Shown here: in pieces, positions 9,203 to 16,683 of the stretch | Position numbering within the stretch: position 1 is the first letter of the stretch | How the letters are laid out: the number at the start of each line of letters is the position of its first letter | Assembly: GCF_000013045.1 (NCBI RefSeq) | Contig: NC_007677.1 | Location: 496,001-560,000, forward strand | DNA length: 64,000 bases | Reading direction: 5' to 3' | Source of the DNA: Salinibacter ruber DSM 13855 | Lineage (GTDB): Bacteria; Bacteroidota; Rhodothermia; Rhodothermales; Salinibacteraceae | The notes under the pieces: generated by a model | What the model was told of the DNA's origin: nothing | The model's database searches: none | The model's input: only the letters and a program-made list of their open reading frames with translations | Translations under genes and position numbers: made by a program

Positions 9203-11827
9203 ATGCGTCACATTTTGCTTTCCTTCCTCCTTCTGCTCTTTGGCGGGACCTTGGCCGCGCACGCCCAGTCCGACGCCACGCATCCGCCCGCCGACGAGCT
9301 TTCCATCCGCTGGGGCGTGGAGACGAATCGGGTGGACGACGGAAACCGATTTCGGTCGTCGTTCACGATTGCGAACCACGGGGACGTGGCGCTGGGCACG
9401 ACGCATTGGACGCTCTACTTCAACTTCTCGCGCCAGATCGACCCGGCGAGCGTGACGGCGCCGGTGCGCATCACGCGGCTCAACGGCGACTTCTATCGGC
9501 TGGAGCCGGACGCCGACCTCCCCCCGATCGAGCCCGGCGACCAGCTGCGGGTGACGGTCGAGGCCCCCGGGTCGGTCATCAAGCGCATCGACGCCCCGGC
9601 CGGCTTCTACGTCGTGTTCAAGGACGCGGAGGGCCGGGCCCGGCCGCCGGCCGTCGTGTCGGACGTGACCGTTGAGCCCTTCACCCGTCCCGCCCAGACG
9701 TCCCGCGGCCCGGGCGACACCTGGCCCGTCCCGACCCCCGCGACCCGGTACGCGGACCACCGCTCCCTCACGGCCCGCCCGCCCGACGCGGAGGGACGCA
9801 TTGTGCCGACGCCGGACTCCATCCATCGGCGTCCCGGGGCGTTTGCGCTCCGGGCGGACGCGACCATCCGCTACGAGGCGGGGCTGGCCGCCGAGGCCCG
9901 GCAGCTCGCGGCGGGGCTGGCCGCGGCGCTGGGACGACGGCCCCGAACGACCCGGACGGATTCCGCCGCCGCCATCACGCTCCGCCGCGCCGAGGCACCG
10001 CGGCCCGCCGTCGATACGGCGTCGGCCGAGGCCTACCGGCTCACGGTCGATCCGGAGACGGGCATCACCATCACGGGCGCGACCGACGCGGGCGTGTTCT
10101 ACGGGGGGCAGAGCCTGGAGGCCTGGCTCCCGGTGGCGGCCTACCGGGCGCCGTCGTCGCCGGTGGACGTGCCGGCCGTCCAGGTCCTGGACGCGCCCCG
10201 ATTTGACCATCGGGGGCTCCACCTCGACGTGGCGCGCAACATGCAGTCGGTGGCGGCGGTGAAGCGGCTCCTCGACATCATGGCCTTCTACAAGCTGAAC
10301 ACCTTTCACTTCCACCTCACCGACGACGAGGGGTGGCGCCTGGCCGTCGAGGGCTTGCCCGAGCTGACCCGTGTGGGCGGCCGCCGCGGCCACACGCTCG
10401 ACGAGCAGGCCCACCTGATGCCGTCCTACGGGTCCGGGCCCAGCCCGTCCCCCGAGGCGTCGCGCGGAAGCGGCTGGTACAGTCGGGCGGACTACCTCGA
10501 CATCCTGCGCTACGCGAAGGCGCGCCACATCACCGTCATGCCCGAGATCGATGTGCCCGGCCACGCCCGCGCCGCCATCCAGGCGATGGAGGCCCGGACG
10601 CGCCGACTCCGGGCGGCGGGAGACACGGCGGCGGCCCGCGCGTACCGGCTTCGAGACCCGGCCGACACGTCGGATTACGAGTCCGTGCAGGGGTGGGACG
10701 ACAACGTGATGAACGTGTGTCGCCCATCCACCTACCGATTCCTGTCGACCGTCGTCGATGAGCTGCGGGGCCTGCACGAGGCGGCGGGGGCGCCGCTCCC
10801 GGCCGTCCACGTGGGCGGGGACGAGGTGCCGGAGGGCGCGTGGGCGGGCTCTCCCATCTGCGACGACTACATCGCGCGCACCGAGGGGGTCGACGGGGCC
10901 GACGATCTCTTCGGCCACTTTCTGGGCCGGTTTCAGGACACACTCGCCACGCGGGGGATTGCCATGGCGGGGTGGGAGGAGGTGGGGCTGGAAGAGGCCG
11001 ATCACCGGTCCGCAACCACAACCCCGAACGAGGCCCTGGTCGACGACGACGTTCAGCCCTACGTCTGGAGCAACATCTGGGGCGGCGGGACCGAAGACCG
11101 CGCCTACCGGCTGGCCAACGCGGGCTACGACGTGGTGATGGCGCAGGCGACCAACTTCTACTTCGACATGGCCTACAGCAAGCACCCCCGAGAGGACGGC
11201 TACTACTGGGCCGGCTTCGTCGACACGAAGGCCCCGTTTGCCTTCGTGCCGTTCGACCTCTACAAGAGCGCCGACCGCACGAGGATGGGGCACCCCATCG
11301 ACCCCGATACGGCCTTTGCCGATCAGGTGCGCCTCGCCGACACCGCGCGGAACAACATTCGGGGCCTGCAGGGACAGCTCTGGGGGGAGACCCTGCGCAA
11401 ACCCGACCGGATGGAGTACATGGCCGTCCCGCGGCTTCTGAGCCTCGCCGAACGGGCGTGGGCCCCGCGGCCCGGCTGGGCCACGCTCGACGACAGCGGG
11501 GCACTCCGGGCCCGGCGGGCCGAGGCATGGACGGCGTTTGCAAATCGGCTCGGGCACCGTGAGCTGCCCCGCCTGAGCATTCGCCACCCGGACTGGTCGT
11601 ACCGGCTCCCCCCGCCCGGGGCCACGGTGGAGGCGGGGACGCTGAGGGCGAACGTGGCCCTGCCCGGGCTGGCGGTCCGCTACACCACCGACGGCACCCG
11701 CCCGACCGCCACGTCGCCCCGATACACCGCCCCGGTGCCGGTTCCCGAGGGGGCCACCGTCCGACTGCGGACGTTCGACACGCTGGGGCGGGGCGGCCGG
11801 ACCGTCACGGTCCCCACATCCCCGTAG
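9203..11827 (+). CDS. GH20 beta-N-acetylhexosaminidase, exported (chitobiase type)
   Basis: The enzyme has 874 residues. ATG 9203 gives a signal peptide (MRHILLSFLLLLFGGTLAAH, cleavage after AHAQ). Domains in order: CHB_HEX-like carbohydrate-binding domain (about 28-160), GH20b alpha/beta domain (about 190-310), GH20 catalytic barrel (about 330-740) beginning RFDHRGLHLDVARN, and a C-terminal CHB_HEX_C-like domain (about 795-874). The catalytic Asp-Glu pair is in HVGGDEVP near residue 538. GH20 enzymes release terminal beta-linked GlcNAc/GalNAc by substrate-assisted catalysis. The four-domain layout matches bacterial chitobiases, so chitooligosaccharides are the favoured substrate; muropeptide sugars are an alternative. 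Likely periplasmic. Confidence 0.92.
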   Translation: MRHILLSFLLLLFGGTLAAHAQSDATHPPADELSIRWGVETNRVDDGNRFRSSFTIANHGDVALGTTHWTLYFNFSRQIDPASVTAPVRITRLNGDFYRLEPDADLPPIEPGDQLRVTVEAPGSVIKRIDAPAGFYVVFKDAEGRARPPAVVSDVTVEPFTRPAQTSRGPGDTWPVPTPATRYADHRSLTARPPDAEGRIVPTPDSIHRRPGAFALRADATIRYEAGLAAEARQLAAGLAAALGRRPRTTRTDSAAAITLRRAEAPRPAVDTASAEAYRLTVDPETGITITGATDAGVFYGGQSLEAWLPVAAYRAPSSPVDVPAVQVLDAPRFDHRGLHLDVARNMQSVAAVKRLLDIMAFYKLNTFHFHLTDDEGWRLAVEGLPELTRVGGRRGHTLDEQAHLMPSYGSGPSPSPEASRGSGWYSRADYLDILRYAKARHITVMPEIDVPGHARAAIQAMEARTRRLRAAGDTAAARAYRLRDPADTSDYESVQGWDDNVMNVCRPSTYRFLSTVVDELRGLHEAAGAPLPAVHVGGDEVPEGAWAGSPICDDYIARTEGVDGADDLFGHFLGRFQDTLATRGIAMAGWEEVGLEEADHRSATTTPNEALVDDDVQPYVWSNIWGGGTEDRAYRLANAGYDVVMAQATNFYFDMAYSKHPREDGYYWAGFVDTKAPFAFVPFDLYKSADRTRMGHPIDPDTAFADQVRLADTARNNIRGLQGQLWGETLRKPDRMEYMAVPRLLSLAERAWAPRPGWATLDDSGALRARRAEAWTAFANRLGHRELPRLSIRHPDWSYRLPPPGATVEAGTLRANVALPGLAVRYTTDGTRPTATSPRYTAPVPVPEGATVRLRTFDTLGRGGRTVTVPTSP

Positions 11828-12103
11828 GACTTGCGAAGGGGGCTGTCCTGCCGCGAGGCGGATAGAGCGTAGGGGAGGCGCATCCGGTCCCGGGGGCAGA
11901 ATGAAGCAGGCCGTGCGAGGGACGAGAAAAGGCGGTGCGGGGGGCGTACGCCGCCGAGGCACTCCACGGGTTGTCTCCCTCGTTTCGACGTCCTACCTTG
12001 TGGGCACGGCAAAGCCCCTGTCTCCGGAGGCACAGTGTCGCCCCCCTCGGTTCTGTGTGCGCGATGGGTACGTCGACTTTTTAACACACGCCCCAATCCC
12101 GCC

Positions 12104-13129
12104 ATGGAAGACGACATGACCATTGATCAGGTGGCCGAGCTGGCGTACGTCTCCCGGTCGGTGGTGTCCCGCGTGCTGAACGACCACCCCAATGTCAGCG
12201 AGGAGGCCCGAGAGCGGGTGATGCGGGTGATCGAAGAGCACGACTACCGCCCCAGCTCGGTTGCCCGGAGCCTCGCCACCGACCGCTCCTTCGAGATTAG
12301 TGTGCTCACCCCCCGGCGGGGAGACGAGTCGCTGGCCAACGGCTACTGGCCGCTGCTGTACTCGGGGCTCTTCGAGCGGTGCCTGGAGCGCGGGTATTTC
12401 GTATCGCTGTCGATGGTCTCCGACCGGATGGAAGACGAGATTGAGGACCGGGCCCGGGATTCCCGGTTCGACGGGTACGTCCTGGTGACGACGGAGGTCA
12501 CGGACCTCGTTGCGTCGACGCTCGAAGCGGACGGGGCCCCGACGGTGCTCATCGGACAGGACACGAGCTGGGACGCCTTCAGCTCCGTCGACATCGACAA
12601 CGAGCAAGGGGGGTACGAGGCGGGCCGTCACCTCTGCGACCTCGGGTACGAAGAGATCGGGTTGATTCTGGGAAGTCGGGCCCTGGAGGAGTCCGCACAC
12701 CGGCGACAGGGCGTCGAGCGGGCCCTGTCGGAGGCCGGGATTGCAGTGTCGGACCGGCACGTCGCCGAGGGGGACTACTCCCAAGAGAGCGGGCACTCCA
12801 TCGTCCGGGCGTGGGCGGAACAGGGGCGGATGCCCCGGGCCCTGTTCTGTGCCAGCGACACGATGGCGATGGGCGCCCTGCTCGCGCTCAACGAGGCCGG
12901 CTACGCGGTCCCCGACGAGGTCGCACTCGTCGGGTTTGACGACCTGCCCGCCGCCCAGTACACCATTCCCCCGCTTACGACCGTCCGCCAGCCGGTGTAC
13001 GAGAAGGGACAGGCGGCGATCGACCTGCTCATCGACCACATCGAAAACGCCGAGCCCAATCCCGAGCACACGGAGCTTGAGCCGGAGCTCGTGGTGCGGC
13101 AGAGCTGCGGGGCCCGGCAGAACCCGTAG
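12104..13129 (+). CDS. LacI-family transcriptional regulator
   Basis: The protein has 341 residues from ATG 12104; a second ATG at 12116 (MTIDQVAEL) is equally possible. The N-terminus is a LacI-type helix-turn-helix (TIDQVAELAYVSRSVVSRVL) followed by the hinge helix (YRPSSVARSL, about residues 48-57). A periplasmic-binding-protein-like effector domain follows, with the usual FCASDTMAMGALLAL and VALVGFDDLPAAQYTIPP segments. It is the only regulator inside the amino-sugar locus. The repeated palindromes in front of the SusC, CBM9-like and kinase genes have the central CG expected of LacI operators, so it is their likely ligand-responsive regulator. No copy of the motif was seen before this gene itself. 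Confidence 0.9.
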   Translation: MEDDMTIDQVAELAYVSRSVVSRVLNDHPNVSEEARERVMRVIEEHDYRPSSVARSLATDRSFEISVLTPRRGDESLANGYWPLLYSGLFERCLERGYFVSLSMVSDRMEDEIEDRARDSRFDGYVLVTTEVTDLVASTLEADGAPTVLIGQDTSWDAFSSVDIDNEQGGYEAGRHLCDLGYEEIGLILGSRALEESAHRRQGVERALSEAGIAVSDRHVAEGDYSQESGHSIVRAWAEQGRMPRALFCASDTMAMGALLALNEAGYAVPDEVALVGFDDLPAAQYTIPPLTTVRQPVYEKGQAAIDLLIDHIENAEPNPEHTELEPELVVRQSCGARQNP

Positions 13130-13261
13130 CTTGGGGGCGCCACGGCGGAACGCCCCGCGGTCGAAACAGACGACGAACATCCCACCACGAAGACCGCGGG
13201 CGGGGGCTCGGTCGAACGATGCGTCGCCTCGTGACGCCCCTCATTTTGCCGACGAGGGTTT

Positions 13262-13273
13262 GGAAGCGGTTCC
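13262..13273. promoter_or_regulatory. Putative LacI-family operator before the CBM9-like gene (GGAAGCGGTTCC)
   Basis: This 12-bp site is palindromic at 5 of 6 base pairs around a central CG. It is the reverse complement of the copy at 19805-19816. Its centre lies about 45 bp upstream of the predicted -10 box of the following gene. Confidence 0.65.
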
Positions 13274-13288
13274 GATTTTCCGTCCCCA

Positions 13289-13317
13289 TTGCGGACCGAT
13301 CCTGTGCCTTCTATTCT
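13289..13317 (+). promoter_or_regulatory. Predicted promoter of the CBM9-like gene
   Basis: TTGCGG (13289-13294) and TATTCT (13312-13317) are separated by 17 bp. The -35 box starts 16 bp after the operator. A start near 13324 would leave a leader of about 29 nt before the ATG at 13353. Confidence 0.45.
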
Positions 13318-13352
13318 GTGAGGCGCTGCTTTTCCCGTCGGCCCGCGGTTCC

Positions 13353-14483
13353 ATGCGACGCTTTCTCTTGACGACGATCGTCGGCGTTTTCGTTCTCGTC
13401 CTCGCAGGGGGCGAGTCGGTCTCCGCCCTGGTGGGGCGGCCCTCGGGGGACGCCGCGAAAAACAATCCCGAGAGCGAGGCGCCCCCGCGCACCTACGCCA
13501 TCTACCGCGCGTCCGGACCGATTGCCGTGGACGGGCGGCTCGACGAACGCGACTGGGCCGCGGCGCCGTGGACCGCCGACTTCGTCGACATTCGTGGGCG
13601 CGACGCCCCGACGCCGCGGTTCCGCACCCGGGCCAAGATGCTGTGGGACGACGAGGCCCTTTACGTGGCGGCCTCCCTCGAGGAGCCGGACGTGTGGGGC
13701 ACCCTCACCCAGCGGGACACGGTGGTGTACTACGACGATGACTTCGAGGTCTTCATCGACCCCAACGGAACGACGCACAACTACTACGAGGTGGAGGTGA
13801 ACGCGCTCGAGACCGTGTGGGACCTGATGCTCCTGAAGCCCTACCGCGACGGCGGACCGGCCGTCGACGCCTGGGACGTACGGGGCATCGACGCGGCCGT
13901 GCACGTGCAGGGCACACTCAACGACCCCTCGGACACCGACGACGGGTGGACGGTGGAGATAAAGCTGCCGTGGTCGTCGTTGGAAGAGGCCGCCCCCGGC
14001 GGACGTCCGCCCCAGGCCGGCGAGCAGTGGCGCCTCAACTTCTCGCGGGTCGACTGGCCCCTTGCCGTCAAGAATGGCACCTACGAAAAGGACCTCGACA
14101 CCACGAAGGCGCATCCGGAGCGCAACTGGGTGTGGTCGCCGCAGGGAGCCATCGACATGCACCGGCCCGAACACTGGGGCATCGTGCAGTTCGCGGACGC
14201 CGAGGTCGGCACCGCGACCGTGTCCGTCGACGAGCGCCCCAATCGGCGCGTCAAGGCGGCCCTGCGGCGCCTCTACCACCGTCAGCGGGCGCACCACGAG
14301 GCGCATGGCACGTACGCCGGGTCCCTCTCGGCCCTCAACGCCTCGAACGTGCAGCTTCCCGAGCGCGATTTTGCCCCCACGCTCCGCACGACCCAGACGA
14401 TGTACGAAATCGCGGCGCCCGGGGCGGAGGGAACGACCGTGCACATCCGTCAGGACGGAAAGGTCTGGGTGACCGGGGAGTGA
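13353..14483 (+). CDS. Exported carbohydrate-binding family 9-like protein
   Basis: The protein has 376 residues. ATG 13353 is followed by a signal peptide (MRRFLLTTIVGVFVLVLAGG). The CBM9-like domain occupies about residues 48-240: it opens with the typical IAVDGRLDERDWAAAPW, continues with MLWDDEALYVAASLEEPDVWG and DDDFEVFIDPNG, and ends with WTVEIKLPWSSL. The last 110 residues hold a helical segment (RRVKAALRRLYHRQRAHH) and a short beta region. Such proteins bind sugars at the cell envelope and often accompany polysaccharide-utilisation genes. An operator and promoter lie directly upstream, which separates this gene from the LacI gene 223 bp before it. Confidence 0.82.
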   Translation: MRRFLLTTIVGVFVLVLAGGESVSALVGRPSGDAAKNNPESEAPPRTYAIYRASGPIAVDGRLDERDWAAAPWTADFVDIRGRDAPTPRFRTRAKMLWDDEALYVAASLEEPDVWGTLTQRDTVVYYDDDFEVFIDPNGTTHNYYEVEVNALETVWDLMLLKPYRDGGPAVDAWDVRGIDAAVHVQGTLNDPSDTDDGWTVEIKLPWSSLEEAAPGGRPPQAGEQWRLNFSRVDWPLAVKNGTYEKDLDTTKAHPERNWVWSPQGAIDMHRPEHWGIVQFADAEVGTATVSVDERPNRRVKAALRRLYHRQRAHHEAHGTYAGSLSALNASNVQLPERDFAPTLRTTQTMYEIAAPGAEGTTVHIRQDGKVWVTGE

Positions 14484-14791
14484 GGCCGGAGGAGGGCGGC
14501 GCCCACACGTCGAACTGAGCAGCCGTTTTGCGTCTCGCCATGACCAGTTGGCAGCGATCTTCGGACCCCACTGTGGAGCCGGCTAGGACTGTGAAGCTCG
14601 GGGCCCGGACCGATCCGAATGCCCGAAATCGAGCGGAGGAAGGGGGCGTTGAGCCACAGTCGTCGACCGGCGGGCCCTGGGCGCGCCGCCGTGGACGCTC
14701 CCCCACGGGACGGCCCGTGCCCGAGGCCGCCTGACCCCTCCGCCCGCGCCGTCTCTCTGTTTGTTTTTCCTGGTTGGCCCCGCCCCTGCCC
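14484..14791. other. Intergenic region, 308 bp
   Basis: GC-rich spacer between the CBM9-like gene and the first sodium:solute symporter. I see no operator copy, no convincing terminator and no short gene. A T-rich tract (14757-14768) lies just before the symporter start. Confidence 0.4.
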
Positions 14792-16636
14792 GTGACAAGC
14801 TTCGACTGGTTTTTTGTCGCCGCCTACCTGATCCTCTCCTTTGGCATCGCGCTCTACTTCTACCAGCGGGCCGGGGAGGACACCTCGGAGTTCTTCCTGT
14901 CGGGCCGCGCGATGCCCTGGTGGCTGGCCGGGACGAGCATGGTGGCCACCACGTTTGCCGTCGACACGCCGCTTCTGGTGACGGAGATTGTGGCCCAGAA
15001 CGGCATCGCGGGCAACTGGCTCTGGTGGAACGCCGCCATCGGGGGGATGCTCACCGTCTTCTTCTTTGCCCGCCTCTGGCGCCGAAGCGGCGTCATGACG
15101 GACGTGGAGTTCGTCGAATTCCGGTACAGCGGGCGGGTGGCCGCGTGGCTGCGTGGCCTGAAGGCGCTCTTTTTCGGCCTTCTGCTGAACATCCTCATCA
15201 TCGGGTGGGTGTCGCTGGCGATGGAGACGGTGATCGACCGGCTCTTTCCCGACCTCACCCTGTTCGGGCAGGCGGCCTTTTCGGTGCTGGGGCGGGAGAT
15301 GAGCGCGGCGCTCGTGGTGACGGGCGGGCTGATCCTGCTGGTGTCCGTCTACGCGCTGCTGTCGGGGCTCTGGGGCGTGATGGTGACGGACCTGTTCCAG
15401 TTCGTGGTGGCGATGGGGGGCACAATCGCGCTCGCCGTGCTCGTGCTCGACATGCCGGAGATTGGCGGGGTGGCGGGTCTTCGCGAGCAGCTTCCGGACG
15501 AGACGTTCAACCTGCTGCCCACGATCGGCGGGGCGGCGGAGGGGGCGGCGACCTTTTCGCTCTCGGCGCTGGCCTTCGCAGCGTACGCCGGGGTGCAGTG
15601 GTGGGCCAGCTGGTATCCGGGGGCCGAGCCGGGCGGCGGCGGCTACATCGCGCAGCGCATGATGAGCGCGAAGGACGAGCCGAACGCCCTCTTCGCCACG
15701 CTCTGGTACACCATCGCCCACTTCTGCCTGCGCCCCTGGCCCTGGATCATCGTGGCGCTGGCCGCACTGGTGCTGTACCCGGACCTCGACGAGCCGCGCG
15801 CCGGGTTCGTCCTGGTGATGAAGGACGTGCTGCCGCCCGGCCTGCTCGGGCTCCTCTTTGCGTCCTTCCTGGCGGCGTTCATGAGCACGGTGTCCACGCA
15901 GCTGAACTGGGGCGTTTCGTACCTCGTCAACGACTTCTGGGGGCGCTTCGTGCGGCCCGACGCGGACGAGGCCCACTACGTGCGCGTCTCGCGGGTCCTC
16001 ACGTTCGGGGTGGCCCTGCTGAGCCTCGTCGTCACCCTCTTCCTGGACACCATCGCCGAGGCGTGGGGCCTGCTGCTGTCCGCCTCCGCCGGGCTGGGGC
16101 TCGTCCTCATCCTGCGCTGGTACTGGTGGCGCGTAAATGCGTGGAGCGAGATGGCGGCCACCCTGGCCCCGATCGGGCTGACCGTGGCGGCCCTCGTCCT
16201 CAACGTGTTTGGGGTGCAGGTGCCGGGCCTGCAGGCGGACTTTCCCCTGAACCTCTACTCGGTGGTCGGGTTTACGACGGTCGTCTGGCTCGCGGCCACC
16301 TTCCTCACGCGCCCGACCGACGCGGAGACGCTCGATGCGTTCTACCGGACGGTCCATCCCGGCGGGCCCGGCTGGACGCCCGTGGCGGAGCGACACCCCG
16401 ACGTGACGCCGGACTCCGGGCTCGGGCGGCTCGCGCTCGACTGGCTCGTGGGGGTCGTGCTCGTGTACAGCACCCTCTTCGGCACCGGGTATCTCATTCT
16501 GGGGTGGACGCTCTGGGGCGCCGGCTGCATCGCGGTCGCGCTGACGGCGGCGGCGTACCTGTGGCGGGACCTGCAGCGGGACGAGATCTCGCTGATTGAA
16601 ATGAAAGAGGAGAAGGACGCGACGGAAGAACGATAG
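14792..16636 (+). CDS. Sodium:solute symporter (SSS family), first copy
   Basis: The protein has 614 residues from GTG 14792; a TTG at 14774 would add six residues. The sequence is almost all transmembrane helices. SSS hallmarks are visible: SEFFLSGRAMPWWLAGTSMV near residues 31-50 (the usual FxxGGRxLPWWxxGxS stretch), the sodium-site region and a long helical C-terminus (about 13 helices). Relatives import sugars, amino acids or sialic-acid-type molecules with Na+. Its place between the CBM9-like and GH3-fusion genes suggests an amino sugar such as GlcNAc or MurNAc as substrate, which is inference. Its stop is 47 bp before the GH3 gene, so the two are probably co-transcribed. A Na+ symporter suits a halophile. 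Confidence 0.88.
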   Translation: MTSFDWFFVAAYLILSFGIALYFYQRAGEDTSEFFLSGRAMPWWLAGTSMVATTFAVDTPLLVTEIVAQNGIAGNWLWWNAAIGGMLTVFFFARLWRRSGVMTDVEFVEFRYSGRVAAWLRGLKALFFGLLLNILIIGWVSLAMETVIDRLFPDLTLFGQAAFSVLGREMSAALVVTGGLILLVSVYALLSGLWGVMVTDLFQFVVAMGGTIALAVLVLDMPEIGGVAGLREQLPDETFNLLPTIGGAAEGAATFSLSALAFAAYAGVQWWASWYPGAEPGGGGYIAQRMMSAKDEPNALFATLWYTIAHFCLRPWPWIIVALAALVLYPDLDEPRAGFVLVMKDVLPPGLLGLLFASFLAAFMSTVSTQLNWGVSYLVNDFWGRFVRPDADEAHYVRVSRVLTFGVALLSLVVTLFLDTIAEAWGLLLSASAGLGLVLILRWYWWRVNAWSEMAATLAPIGLTVAALVLNVFGVQVPGLQADFPLNLYSVVGFTTVVWLAATFLTRPTDAETLDAFYRTVHPGGPGWTPVAERHPDVTPDSGLGRLALDWLVGVVLVYSTLFGTGYLILGWTLWGAGCIAVALTAAAYLWRDLQRDEISLIEMKEEKDATEER

Positions 16637-16683
16637 GGGGAAAGAGGGGGAGTCTGTGTGTTTTCTGAACGGCTTGTGCCACC

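Noticed and set aside
8876-11962. A 1028-codon open frame on the minus strand opposite the GH20 gene
   Set aside because: It is antisense to a clear GH20 enzyme. Its product is Arg/His/Gly-rich without domains. Long antisense frames are expected where third codon positions are mostly G or C.
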